Shown here: positions 1 through 11,625 of the stretch, one piece after another
How the letters are laid out: each line of letters begins with the position of its first letter
Numbering within the stretch: the stretch's first letter is position 1
Assembly: GCA_009823395.1 (NCBI GenBank)
Contig: CM020514.1
Coordinates: forward strand, 10,726,966 to 10,790,965
Length of the DNA stretch: 64,000 nucleotides
Origin: Thamnaconus septentrionalis
Taxonomy: Eukaryota; Chordata; Actinopteri; Tetraodontiformes; Monacanthidae
Direction: 5' to 3'
The notes under the pieces: model-generated
What the model saw: only the letters and a program-made list of their open reading frames with translations
Database searches by the model: none
Told to the model about the DNA's origin: nothing
Translations under genes and position numbers: made by a program

Positions 1-1303
1 TCCTTTGTCATGGTAAGATCTCGGCGCACACAAAATACTCTGATGTGGGCAGTAGTGAAGATGGATGTTGGAGGTGGCCCTTATATATTTTCTTTTACAT
101 ATGGCTGTCAGTGTTAACGCATTAAGCACGATAAGTTAAATACAAGCCATAATGCGTTAATTTCTTTTTTTTTTTTTAATCGCATTTCAAACGTAAGCCT
201 TTTTGTCCCTTTTGCTAACCTGTTGTCGGCCCATCTGGTCGATTTTTGGTAAGAAATACTTCACATTATGGCGTTAAAACTGCCTTGAAATGCAAAATAA
301 CAGAATTTACACATGCAATTCAAACTGTGATTAATCGCAGTTAACTATGAAGGTTCTGAGATTAATCACGATTAAAAGAAACCAATCATTTGATTGCCCT
401 AATACACTATCACTACTAGAAATTAAACCATGAATACCATAATTTCACATGTGCAGTAATGTTATGTTATCCATCCATTTTGAATACCCGCTTCTGAGGG
501 TATGCTGAGGGTTGCAGGGAAACACGCAATTTCAAAATAAAACAGGAATCCATACAAACCGTAATACAGATCCTGACAGAGTGATGTTGTGTTTTCCAGA
601 AACTAAACAAAAAAATGTTTTTGAACGTAAATGAATCAAAAATCACTCAAAATGACATTGATGTTACTGCGTCACTACTGTATGAAATCAAATGGAAAAC
701 GAACAAGACAATTCGAAAAAATCTAACAGGACAGAACGCAGGCAATGTCACCCCATCCCAGCCCCCCATTCTTTGTGAAAATCTGTAAAGGTTAATGTGA
801 ACAACATATATTTAGCTCTTCACTGCCATCGTCCACCTGTGACGCAACACTGGCTTGTTTTCCTCATCGATTTTATTTTCCTCGTCGCAGCACACCAGTG
901 CCGGTGCTGAGGGTTCAGGCCAGGCGCTGGCCTCTCCTGGTTCCTGTCTTGAAGAATTCCGCAGTGCCCCGTTCATCGAGTGTCATGGTCGGGGAACCTG
1001 CAACTACTACGCCAACTCCTACAGCTTTTGGCTCGCCACCATCGAAGACAGCGAGATGTTTAAGTAAGACCACCAGAGAGTTAGAATGTTGCATGTCTTC
1101 GTTCTCATTTTAGGGTCTAAGAAATGACCCTAGAGAAAATAAACTGCCAACTACTGGTACTTTTTCTCCACTATTTTTTCACACTAAAGATTTTTATTTT
1201 CCTTCTCACCTCCTACTTCAGGAAACCCGTGCCGACAACGCTAAAGGCAGGAAGCCTCCAAACGCACATAAGTCGTTGCCAGGTGTGCATGAAGAGGACA
1301 TAA
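1..1303 (+). CDS. col4a1: col4a1 (collagen IV alpha-1), last three coding exons, 5' partial
   Basis: Coding segments are 1-12, 891-1063 and 1222-1303; the gene continues left of the window. Segment 1 ends in Ser-Phe-Val-Met and runs into a GTAAG donor at 13. The second follows a CAG acceptor at 888-890 and ends before GTAAG at 1064. The third follows CAG at 1219-1221, and TAA is at 1301-1303. The junction at 1063/1222 splits a Lys codon and all joins keep frame. The product is the end of the second C4 subdomain of the NC1 domain: [31 protein letters not shown] and RCQVCMKRT, with five cysteines. NC1 drives trimer and hexamer assembly of basement-membrane collagen IV. The segment [12 protein letters not shown] resembles alpha-1 more than alpha-5, and the neighbouring irs2 supports alpha-1. 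The MFKK lysines lie where, from family knowledge, the sulfilimine crosslink lysine sits. Identity is sure at family level and strong for alpha-1. Confidence 0.95.
108..377. repeat. dispersed repeat in a col4a1 intron (TTAATCGC type)
   Basis: The intron between the first two coding segments holds a stretch with recurring ATTAATCGC, GATTAATCACGATTAA and GCGTTAA motifs at both ends. This resembles a repeat family I recall as common in teleost genomes. Boundaries are approximate and the class was not determined. Confidence 0.45.
467..518. repeat. short fragment of an (ATCC)-tailed dispersed repeat
   Basis: It shows the order ATCCATCCATTTT, a TACCCGCTT-like block and then GGGTTGCAGGG. This parallels the longer copy at 2904-3062, so it is probably a truncated copy of the same family inside the col4a1 intron. 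Confidence 0.5.
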
Positions 1304-2123
1304 ACGCCAGGGTCGCCCCTTCCTCAGCGATGAACACGCACCGCTGTCTTCCTCAACGTCAAGCCTTTTAATTCCTGGTTCCCCAAAGATGGTGCTATTT
1401 CCCTTCCGTGTGAGAGCAGAGGAACAGTGATGCTGCATGCAGAGCAGCAGAAAAAAAAGAAAAAAGTTGTGAAACCAGAGTCCTAGTGGCCGTCGGCCTC
1501 ACGCAGAAAACTCTACTAACACCAGTCACAAGGGTTTCCCAAAAGAATTGCACCCAGTTTACCGCTGCACTGAGCGTACGCCCCCTAAACTGGTAAACTG
1601 GTGTTGATTTTTTTCAGTTTTTTATTCCAAAGGGTTGTTTGTGGAAGTCAGGTGCTATTCATACCTATCTGCCTTAATCCACTCCCCTCTTGTCCCCTCC
1701 GGCACCAAAGCATTTGAAGATATATTCACATAGTATTATAGATGTTCACTTTTTTGTTTTACTTGTTTAAACATACTAATGTAAAGGATGGACTGACCAC
1801 TGGCTACAGACGCTTGACATTTGCAAAACCACCGCAACGCTGCTGGCACTGACACACTCCAGCCACTCTGTTGTAAATATGATGCATTCCGCTCTAACAC
1901 AGTTCAACGTACTCTCCTCAGGTTATTATTGAATTTCTTTTGTGTGTTATTCGGTCCACTATTATTATTTTTTTTTCTTTCTAATTTATGAGATTTCTGA
2001 GAATATGTTGGACATGCGTTAGATTCCATTCAACCAAAGACAGATTTCTACTGACAGCGCCTGATGAAAGCAACAAAACCAGCCTTAAAGAACAGCATTG
2101 CCCCATATGTATGAGCTTGTGCC

Positions 2124-2146
2124 TGTGTGTGTGTGTGTGTGTGTGT
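2124..2146 (+). repeat. (TG)n microsatellite in col4a1 3' UTR
   Basis: About eleven TG units, uninterrupted, in the col4a1 3' UTR. Confidence 0.9.
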
Positions 2147-2804
2147 ACATATATGAATGGATCAAGTTGTGTTTGCCTGCGTTAAAGATTTGAGGACAGC
2201 CACAAGAAGACATCGACCAAACCATGACTTCCCCTTTTGCTTTTCCGCTGTCAGAAAGTTGTGTCACAAATGTGTTTTCAACAATATTACCCATCCTGAA
2301 ATGCATGTACCAAATGTTCTTCATATTGCGTTCCAGAGAAATGCACATGTATATATTTACACTTAACATGTACATGTTATTGTGCTCATAAACTTGACTA
2401 TTCCTGTGTTTAGTTTTTTTTTTTTAATACCATTATCCTACCATTGGTTTCGCATTTAGAGTGAGTTTCTGGGGTTGTAGGAAGAGAGTTTTTTTTGTAA
2501 CATTTTTTAAAAATGTCTTACCAAAGCTTTATGTTCTGCTTATCTTCTAACGTGCAGTATTTGGATATAAATAAGTCTTTTCCAGCTGGAGGACGTCCAC
2601 ATGCAGCGTGTGTGTGCCTTTTAGATCTATTGATCCATCCGTTACTGTTACAGGAAGCTACTCTCTTCTGACTGTAACCTGTTTTTTGGGGCACTAGCAA
2701 TGTTCAAAACAAACCTGATCACGGAGGAGAAATCTCAGCCAATTAACATAGAGACAAATCCTCAAAATTTGTATTTTTCACATCCCCTACTGTGTAATCC
2801 CTGC

Positions 2805-2810
2805 AATAAA
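2805..2810 (+). terminator. col4a1: polyadenylation signal AATAAA of col4a1
   Basis: A canonical AATAAA lies about 1.5 kb after the stop codon. A T-rich stretch follows within 25 bases (gtgatttgta, then ccttttt), and the (ATCC)n repeat starts about 100 bases further on. This is the only canonical hexamer seen in the 3' UTR. Confidence 0.7.
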
Positions 2811-2903
2811 GTGATTTGTACAATAACCTTTTTCATTTTATGATAATGGTTATTTCCTTTCTTTTGTGCTTCTAGTGTTTGAAAGGCCACATGTTTTGCA
2901 AAA

Positions 2904-3062
2904 ATCTATCCATCCATCCATCCATCCATCCATCCATCCATCCATCCATTTTCTATACCCACTTAATCCTGCACTCGGGGTTGCGGGGCTCTGCTGGAGC
3001 CTATCCCAGCTGTCAATGGGGGGAAAAGGCAGGGTACACCCTGGACAAGTCTGGAAGCAAGG
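2904..3062. repeat. (ATCC)n microsatellite with attached dispersed repeat body
   Basis: About eleven ATCC units (2908-2950) run into ATTTTCTATACCCACTTAA, then GGAGCCTATCCCAGCTGTCA and a GGGTACACCCTGGACAAG segment. This composite is a familiar teleost dispersed repeat in which the tetranucleotide tract marks one element end. It may be the 3' end of a non-LTR element read on the minus strand, but I did not confirm the class. It sits just past the col4a1 polyadenylation signal. Confidence 0.7.
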
Positions 3063-4293
3063 CCTTGGTGATGTCACAAAGGGAACCGATGCCTAATTAA
3101 AAAACTCTCCCAGGTTAGTGATCATGTACCCAAATCACATGTACCATCCACCGTGTTTGTCTCCTTTCAAATATAGAAGGTCCAAGAAAGCATCACTTTT
3201 AACAGGAAGCTAAAAACTGTGGTCTGTAACCACAGAACTAAGTATATTAATTTGCTGGAAATCAACAGAGTAGCTAATTGGGTCATTAATCACGCAGGCA
3301 TGCTCTCCTGTCGTCTTAACGTGAAAAAGAAAGTCCGAAAAAACGGATTTAAATTGGGATCTTAAACGCTTCGAATGGTTCATACTTCGGTAAGACCACC
3401 AGAGGGCAGCACTATCACACTTGACGACTCGATTTGTTTGACAGAGATCTCCGAGCTCTTCGTGAAGCTTGCTGTGTTCTCGCACTTTCTACCGCAAATA
3501 CCCCCAACGAGAGGGGAGCCAAAAACTCTCCTCCGAGCGCCTAATGAATGCGCCCTTCTACGCCGACACTTCCACCGTGCGACCAAGCTAATACCTCAGC
3601 ACTTCTGCTGGGACCGCGGCCAACAAACCCGTTCACCCCAATGCGAACACAAAGCGATCGATACGGTCCACAGAGAACCAGATAACCCCACCTTTCATCT
3701 CCACTCTCGTCTTTCATCTATTACCGGAATCCTATCCCTCGTTTCCTCTCTTCTCGCCAGACGGACAAACAGAAGCCTTGGCTACCCCCTCTCTCTGCCC
3801 CTCTCCCTTCCAACCCCCCTCCCCCGAGCACCCGCCCCACAGATGTCTTCACAAATGTGGACGTAACCAGGCCTCGACCTCCGACCTGGCACAGGTTGAC
3901 GTCACAGTGCATGACCACAGATCACAGAAAGGGGAACTGGCTAAGTGGTATCCTGATGACCATTTCCATGACCCAAATCAAACCCTTCAGGCATAGGGTG
4001 AAGGCGGTTTCTCAACTTCACATTTCTTAAGGTACGAATACCAAAACAGGCATCACGCTATGTGGTGAGGGTCAACTCTCAGGCCTCCTCGGGGGGCTTT
4101 GGAGTTCACAGCTTTAGCTTCCTTAGAGCCTTTAATCCTAATGGTTGTTTGCTAACACCTCTGAGTTCAGCCCCGACGTAAGAGTCACAATCACAAGTGC
4201 GGTAAGCTGCAGCATAATACTGCTCATGAGCAAAAACATTGCAGTAAGTAGCGTAGCAACAACAAATAAGTGGCCGGTGACAGTGTGTGTGTT
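3063..4293. other. intergenic spacer with CTCF-like and CRE motifs, no gene seen
   Basis: Open frames here, including one of 163 codons at 3375-3866, show no recognisable domain and look like chance frames in C-rich DNA. The notable content is a CTCF-like motif at 3396-3411 and a full CRE palindrome TGACGTCA at 3897-3904. Confidence 0.5.
3396..3411 (+). promoter_or_regulatory. CTCF-like binding motif between col4a1 and irs2
   Basis: CCACCAGAGGGCAGCA is a near-ideal match to the vertebrate CTCF core (CCASYAGRKGGCRS). It lies about 600 bases past the col4a1 3' end and 18 kb before irs2, where a boundary element would make sense. Binding is inferred from the motif alone. Confidence 0.55.
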
Positions 4294-4301
4294 TCTAATC
4301 A

Positions 4302-4557
4302 TAGGGTTGCCACCCGTCCCGTTTTTCCCAGAATTGTTCTCTTTTTTCACCACCTGTCCCGGGAAAAATAAAATCTCTTCCGGGACACAATTTGTCCCGT
4401 TTTTTAGGGAAAATGACAAAACCTCGTTTGATTTCCGTCTGTGGTCTAGAGAGGGCTGCCAACCCTCCCGTAAAATACGCGATTGTCGCATATTTGGCAA
4501 CTAAAAAACCCCCCCCGAGATGTCCCGGATTTGAAACTCTAGGAGGTGGCAACCCTA
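4302..4557. mobile_element. non-autonomous hAT-type transposon, 256 bp, with perfect target-site duplication
   Basis: The element is bounded by a perfect 13-bp inverted repeat, TAGGGTTGCCACC at the left and GGTGGCAACCCTA at the right. It is flanked by identical 8-bp copies of TCTAATCA (4294-4301 and 4558-4565), a target-site length typical of hAT transposons. Internal GTCCCG motifs occur several times. There is no transposase frame, so it would have been moved in trans. The intact duplication suggests a fairly recent insertion or low local decay. Confidence 0.85.
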
Positions 4558-4565
4558 TCTAATCA

Positions 4566-6174
4566 TGCCGAACAAAGTGAAATGTGATTCGTTGCTGATC
4601 TTTAACCCTCGCCGATATTTGCGCGAGTTCATTAATTCACGTCGAGCTGAAGACCGGATGGCGGCAAAGTTGATGTAACGCGATATGTTATGTTTTTCAG
4701 AATGTGTTTACAATACAGTGCAGGAATGTGTCAGGGGGCTAACGCGACCCTGACCTTCTCCTGAGGGGATTAAGCGTATAGGCCACAACCTGTGGCATGC
4801 CCTCGTGACCTCCAGCATGCCAAATACAGATAAGCTTACAATACAGCACACAACGCAAAGCACAACAGGAATAGATGACCACAAACAAACACACAAGATG
4901 GAGGTTTGAGCTCAGCTTTCGCATTTATTTATGTGAAGGTTCCATTAATATGTAGTGAAATAATTACACAGTTTTGCGACGTACAATGGAGTCCTGGACT
5001 GTTCATAGTGTAGGAACTGACCTGAAGTGTTGATTCGTTAAAACTGTTTTTCTTTCAAATTCATGACCATGAATGACAAATTTCAATGGCAAATGAAAAA
5101 AAAATATACACAAAAACAAAAATTAATTTTCACTCTGTAATTTGAAAAATGAACTGATATGAGTTCAATGCAGTCTTTGAAATTGTAAGATTAATGCAGC
5201 CCTGACCTCACAATGAGATCACACCTTTCTGATCGTGGTCAGAGTTTTAATCACAACTATTCATCATCGCTCTCGTTGTTTTTGAGAAGAGCGCCGGAGT
5301 AATCAAGAGGAAATGATTCCACTGTGGCCTCCATTTCCCTTGCTGAAAAAAGATAAAATTATTCAATCTGCAGGGGCTTGGCTGCGCATGTGAAGAGCGA
5401 TCACGACCCGAGCATGATTGGAAATCTGATGCGCTCGGATGCAGCCAAACATGGCTGTGCTTCCTCCTCCTCCTCCTCCTGATGCTGCTCCGCAATCGTT
5501 TCAAGTCAGCTCAGTGCGCCGTTCACTCGGAAATACGGAGATGGCGTGGCCGCGTATGAATGAGAGGAGAGCAGAACGCCTCCACAGCCGAGTGCAGGAG
5601 TGAAGAGGAGGAACAGACGTCACAGTAACAGAGAGTGCGTGGGCACCGGAGGAAGAGTGGGAGTGAAAGTGTGGGACGACTTCCAGTCTCACTCTCAATC
5701 TGTCTTTCCTCTTTACGCTCAGCATCCATCCATAGCACCATTCATAGGACGATTCTCGCCCCACTGCCTTCATCCGGATTTAGTGCCGCTGTACCCCTGC
5801 ACTGATACTATAATTTGATGGCGCTTTGTAGTGCCTCACAGATCCCAGTCAGTATGAGATCCCTCTTTGTTAACTAGACCCACTGGGTTATCATCACTAT
5901 GAAAGAGATAAAAGATCAGAAATCAAGCAACACTTTTTTTTCATCCTATCGTTTGAGTGTGAATTGTGCTTTTGAAAGGTTTGAACACGTCATGTATAAA
6001 CTACAAAAGCTAAAGAAATACATTTTAAAAATGCCAATGCAAACAAATCACATTGATGACTGAAGGATAAGAAGTCAGGGGCTGCCTAATTAAGCAGCTC
6101 CTTATTAGGCAATGTTCACTTGTAATTTTCTCAAGCTATTGTTCTATGTCTATTATTGAACTTCCCATACATTA
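4566..6174. other. intergenic spacer, no gene recognised
   Basis: AT-rich DNA with a GC-richer patch around 5380-5800 that contains a short (TCC)n run near 5461-5480. Open frames are short, overlap on both strands and match nothing I recognise. Confidence 0.5.
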
Positions 6175-6640
6175 TGTCATGATCTATTGTTTATGTATTT
6201 CCTGTTTTATTTTGATAGTCTTGTCTCTCCTTGTGTTCCTAGTAATTTACTTCCCGTTCCTGTTTTCTTGCCTTTTTTTGTCCCAATAATTTTCACCTGT
6301 GTCTCTTTGTCAGTCCTGCCCTTGATTGTTCTCACCTGTGTTCCCCTGCCCTCTCGTATTAGTAGTCCATGTCTTCCTTTGTGTGTCTTATCAATGTTGC
6401 ATCCACGTCCAGTTCAGGTCCAGGTCCATATCTGTTGTAAGTCTGTCTCAGTTTTCTTTTTTCAGTATAGCTCTCCCGTTTTCGACTTGGTTACTGTTTT
6501 TGTTGAAATTAATAGCTTCCTATTTCCTACACCTGAAGTTTGTCTGCCCTGGGTCCTGCTTCCAACACCTTCCCGCGAGCTTAAGTCTGTCCTTTGCCTT
6601 TTGTCTGCTCAACTTATCACAAAGTGACTGCAAAATGTGC
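6175..6640 (+). mobile_element. LTR-like dispersed element, probable solo LTR
   Basis: It begins TGTCATGATC, followed by TTTCCTGTTTTATTTTGATAG. Further on come CACCTGTG blocks and pyrimidine-rich DNA. The start matches, in order, the reverse complement of 44920-45142 (TGTCACGATC, then CTTCCTGTTTTATTTTGACAG). This points to a shared family with the TG start usual for LTRs. The right end is uncertain. The 146-codon pyrimidine-rich frame inside it is not a gene. Confidence 0.45.
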
Positions 6641-8560
6641 CTTTTGATGTTACAATAGTGACTGTGGGCGGGTTGCAATGAGAAGAAAATCAAAGAGCTT
6701 CATTGAAAAGGTGGAGTACAGGTCATGGAGTAGAAACCGGCCGAATATCTGTATGTTTGGACACAATGACAACCAGCTCGAGAGGCTTTAAGATGTGGCA
6801 GAGAAGAAGTGTATCATCTAAGGAAAACGGTTGTTGTGTAATGACTCGTGCTTAGCAGAAGAAGGGTCTGCCCAGCCCGTCTGGACCGTTAATACCATCA
6901 GATGGTCGGCTTCCACAGAGCACTCGTTTCTTGTGCTGGTAGCTGCGGATGAGCAGAGTCGATGGAAATAGGTCGGAGCCAAGAAGAGAAAAGTCATTTC
7001 AGACGTGATATACAAACTGAACGACTCTTTGGCCAGTGGCAACCCCAACCTACTTAGATCGTACCTGTCATGGGAGGAAAACTAATAGAGGAGGAATTTA
7101 TCAACATGGTGGCTGTTCTGGAAAATCAGAATGAGAGTCTGAATGGAGACATTGTGAGTGATGACAGTTTTAGCGCAGGTTTAAAAGCTTGACCAATGCC
7201 ATAGAGGAGAACACTTCCTCTGCACTAAAAAAGACAAAGAGTAGTAGAGCAGTAAAGTAATTAGCTGCAGTACTTTCCAAGCACTTGAGTTGTGGGTGTT
7301 GTGTGAAGATTAGCCGTGAAGAGCAGCCAGACTTGGAATGACATTTTCAGCATAGCACTGATTCCTCGCTTGATGTGTGGCAAGGTCTTCCTAATGGAGT
7401 GCCAGACTGTGTCCAGAGTACAGTGTGGGGAGAGACAGATAGTCCTGGGATGGGGTCTGGGTGGGTATTACACACTAAAGGTGATAAGGGAAGCAGTAAC
7501 AGCGATGATAATCCCTTAGTAACCGAGTCGTCCTAATATCCACGGCTGTCGTTAAAGTTGCTTGTGATTGGATATTTTTTTCATGTTAGTGCATTTCTGC
7601 TCAGCTTCGCTTACCCGGCCACTGAATGGCCCTAATGGTTCTCCCACGGTCACCTTTGGGCCAATCCATCACCTTATCTTTATACTCGCGTTCAACCGTC
7701 ACCTGTCCCAGACTAGCTCGATCTGGACCCCGCCTCCTTGTCTGGGGACTTTCCCCACCATAATCGACTTACCCAACTGAGAGGACCTGTGAAAAATAGT
7801 ATTTTTGGTGGTCAGATAGTCCAGATTGCCAAGTCATTTAGAACTCTGAATTAGAATTCATTCTTAAACAGCAGAGAGCCTTTTCATCAACAGTAGCAAT
7901 GAAAAATTAATGAGAGGTTGAAGTAGGCAAACAGCTATACCAATCCAACAACTATATTATTTCTAAGAAACTATATTTGAAATACTCTAAAATATCTAGC
8001 TGATTATTGACTAAATTCAAATAAAGCATTGTTGACTGCCATTGCCTTCAGTGTTGTTTTCAACCCATCAAAAAGGGTTTTCCATGCAAAGAAAATGTAC
8101 GTAACTTTAATAAACACTGATAGTATGGCACAATGTTATCTGATGCCAGTTTGGAGAAGGAAAAAAAAAAAACTTGTGTGACGCCTCATTGCATCGCTTC
8201 CAGTTCGGGTTTAGTGTAAGACAACCGTCTTCTTCTCCCGCAACCAGAGATATGCAGGCACAGACGACTTGTGATTGGTTGAAAATAACCTGCATGGAAT
8301 ATTCCATCCCGAACAGCATCATTATTTCCGTGACCGCGGCGCCACTTCTCTCACTCTGCACGATCTTGTCACATCGTAATGCATATTACCAGCTACCATC
8401 GACGATTAAACTAAATGTTGTGAGGGGAATGCACAATTCATCACTCGCGATACCACCGTCTGTCTTAATGTCGCCTCATCCCTCGAACAAGGCTTCCGGG
8501 GGCAGCGGCGCTCTCGGCTGACTGCGCTTGAACGTTTAAGCGACGCCGCCGTGGCTCACA
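6641..8560. other. intergenic spacer, possible decayed repeat, no gene recognised
   Basis: Sequence of ordinary composition follows the LTR-like element. It could be decayed internal sequence of a retroelement, but no reverse transcriptase, gag or integrase motif was visible in any frame. Short frames on both strands were judged to be chance. Confidence 0.4.
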
Positions 8561-8755
8561 TTCTAATTTACGGCCACCGGCGAATCTGCGAGAGCAAATC
8601 ATACTTAGTAAATAAGCCCCTCGTCGTGTTTCATGCTTAATTACCCTGGTTGATATTACAAGCTCGCATGCAGGAATCTCTCGCTCTCACGTCAGTTTGC
8701 GCGCCAAGTCAAATCATCACTCATCTGAAGCGCCATTAGCAAATGAGCGCATGGT
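8560..8755. promoter_or_regulatory. candidate conserved non-coding element
   Basis: This is unique, non-repetitive sequence rich in CpG and homeodomain-type cores, including TTAATTACC, GCCATTAGC and AAATCATAC. Texture and position between col4a1 and irs2 suggest an enhancer-like element. Conservation was not tested, so this is inference. Confidence 0.3.
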
Positions 8756-11137
8756 GAAAGACGGTGGATGTGGCGGGGGGTTGCTAACGGCTGTAGCCGC
8801 TAACGTCAATAGTTAGCGATCGAGTTTCTTGTTACAAAATGAGAAAAGTGAGTCGAAATTATCGTCTTAATTATTTACTCTTTTCCACAACACCTTTCTC
8901 TAAATCATACTTTTCTTCTGCTTACTGTTGAGGTGACTTCTGGCTTTTAAAAACCTATAAAAGTCAAAACCATGCCTGTTCTGCAGGGTTTCAGAAATCT
9001 CTAAATAGTCCCTCACACAGGCCGGAGGTTGCCTTGTGCACATCAAGCCGTGCATACTGCACAATTCACCAAGCAGAATGTGAATTGTGCCGCTGGCCGA
9101 TGCGCGACACCGTCAACACAATTGCTTGCGCATCTCTGACAACTTTCATCAGACTGTCAGTCTCTTGTCGTCACACCAGCAGGCCAAGTATTTACACTAC
9201 TGTTAGCGTGGTTGTGGCTGCTAATGGCTCCCTCCATTAGCCTTTGGCCGAGGCCGGGCTAACGCCTGCATTGCCGAGAGCACGCGTAAACACAATGCAC
9301 CGCGCACGTATTGCCATTACACAGTTGTTGTTGTTGGGGGACGAAGGGGGGAGGGTGTTAGGGGGCGGGGGAGGGGAAGTGGGGAGGGCTCATGGGACTC
9401 GGTTGTTTTCCAGCAGTGGTCTGAGCGCGTTGGAAAATGTGCTTACACCACGGCAACACATGCTGGCTCAACAGTATCGCGGCCGCGCGGCTGTCCTTCA
9501 GCGTCTCGGGAGACTCCAGATTAAACACACAATCACATGTATGGAGCCCCGTGGCGACAGCGCGAGTGAAGGATGTGACGGAGCGTGACGGCCTCCTGGT
9601 TACCCTCTGTTTGTGTACACGGCTGCGTGTTTCATAGAGCGCCGGGGCAATGAGACTTCTCAATCATCGCGGCTATCCGGAGGAGGGAGCGGTGGCGGTG
9701 GTGGGCATAAATATGTGGCCTGTAACTGCGAGACCCCTCCCCAGAGAGAGAGGGAGAAAGACACGGGACACCTCTGGACTTTCGCTCTGGAAACGTCCAT
9801 GTTTACCGTTGACACCACTGACCCCGTTGGCCCCTCGATCAGATGACAAATTATTACAAAACGTCGCATAGCGCCGACTGAGCGCCAGGGCCTGTATTTG
9901 ATTTACTCGCTGACCCGGTTACCCTCATCTTCCTACTCCTGTACACAGCCAGAGTGGGTTATTCTTAGTCTTGCAGCACAGCTGAGGCTAAACGTTATTA
10001 TTCAAATGGCTCCCGGTATGCGGTCGCTCTTGTGTCTTTTTTTTGGGTTGTTTGAATGGTTACATGTTTATTGGAGGAATAATATCTTGAGGAGTGGCAC
10101 TGAGAGATTGCCTTAGGAAAAGCATGAACACATAAAGGTCACAACCAAGCAATTTCACTTGAGAAAATGCTATGATTAGGTGTCGTAGATCATCACATCA
10201 TCATCATCAACACCTTATTTTGGCGAGATGACATAAAAAATAGATTGTAATTTGTTGGTCACCTTATTTTTTGTGCAATAACCAAACTGAAACTGAACTG
10301 GATTGATGTTTTCAAGAGTTAAAATGAAAAATGCAGCAGTCAGGCATTTTTTCCCTGGCAGTGATATTCAAATTTAGATGATTCATCATCATAATCATCT
10401 CATCATTTTTCTCACGTGCAAGTGGAGGAGATTTCCTGATCCTTTTCTCTTTTTCTTTTTGACGCTCTGTCCGTGAATTAGCAGTCAAACGACTGAAACC
10501 TTCCAGAGGTCGACGACAGAGACCCGCGCCGCGCCGCATCTACTATGTTTTTCTTAAAGGTCGCCGGCTTGTGACTGTGGCGGCGATGGCGCCACTGATG
10601 GAGACAAGTGAAACGGCGGTAACCGGGGGCAAATCCTCCTATTTTGACGTCGTCACACCTGACAGCTCGGGTTCACCCAACCACATAATTTCTTGCATGT
10701 CAAAGCTCCTCTCGGCGACTATCGCCGTCAAGGCCTGTCATACGAAGCGGCGACCTGCAAGACCACTGCGTCTTATCCCAAAGGCCTTCAAACATGAATA
10801 TATATATATATATCTAATTACTCCCCCCACATATATATCTTCTCAACACATAATTTATTCAGTGCACAAGGTCAGCCATGCATTAACAAAACGCTCCTGT
10901 GTGGAGTTTAACTCGCAGCTGCTACCATTTTTCACTGATATTAAAGGTAAAAGCAATGAAAATACACGCAAATCATCGTGGCAGCGGATCCGAACAGGGA
11001 CTGTCTGACCTGATAACCACCAAGTAACAAATCTGGACGCACTGAACTCACTCCCTGATTTCGTCCTCCTGACTCCATTAGTCACATGCATCCACTGTGT
11101 ACTGCACATTTGCATTCCCTCATCCATACGAGTGAAA

Positions 11138-11140
<3 letters not shown>

Positions 11141-11186
<46 letters not shown>
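11141..11186 (+). repeat. (CA)n microsatellite
   Basis: About 23 uninterrupted AC units. They produce false histidine/threonine and valine/cysteine frames on the two strands. Confidence 0.95.
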
Positions 11187-11188
<2 letters not shown>

Positions 11189-11530
11189 GGGCGCTCATGC
11201 ACATTAACACAATGTCAGTACCTATAAGAAATTCATTAACCAGTCCACACTCTACCAGTCTGGTTGAAACCCCATTAAAGCTATCAAATAAGAGAAGTGA
11301 ACGTGGACGTGTGAAATGTTGCAATGCAAATGCGTGAAAACGAGGCACGCTGTCGCTCACGGCCGAACGGCGACAGGCGTCTTCAGGACGCAGACGGCAG
11401 GATGGAAACCTCGGTACCCACCAACCCTCCACCACCACCACCGCCACCGCTGTGAAACCCTTTCATTGTTCAGGGCGCCCCTCGCTCCATTCTTCCGCAA
11501 AATCGTTATATCTGAATCTTGAAAATTGCG

Positions 11531-11625
11531 CGTAATGTATGCGCAATTAGAGGGCCCGACGCGATCAATTTCGGTCATTCAAATTAGGGCGAGGATTCAT
11601 TATTGAGTTAATGATCGGGATCCTA
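11531..11625. promoter_or_regulatory. candidate conserved non-coding element
   Basis: Compact unique block with GCGCAATTAGAGGGC, CGATCAATTTCGGTCATTC, TCAAATTAGGGCG and GAGTTAATGATCGGG. Repeated AATTA/ATTA cores amid CpGs look like clustered homeodomain sites. Function and conservation are inferred, not tested. Confidence 0.35.

Larger units (their letters stand above)
1304..2830 (+). other. col4a1: col4a1 3' untranslated region
   Basis: This AT-rich stretch follows the col4a1 stop and has no coding potential. It holds a Pumilio-type TGTAAATA at 1872-1879, a short (TG)n at 2124-2146 and a canonical AATAAA at 2805-2810. The 3' end is inferred from that signal and is accurate to perhaps 30 bases; earlier cleavage sites cannot be excluded. 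Confidence 0.7.

Noticed and set aside
6187..6658. 146- and 110-codon hydrophobic frames that look membrane-like
   Set aside because: Pyrimidine-rich DNA of the LTR-like repeat encodes Leu, Phe, Ser and Val by composition; two frames overlap and neither has a real start context.
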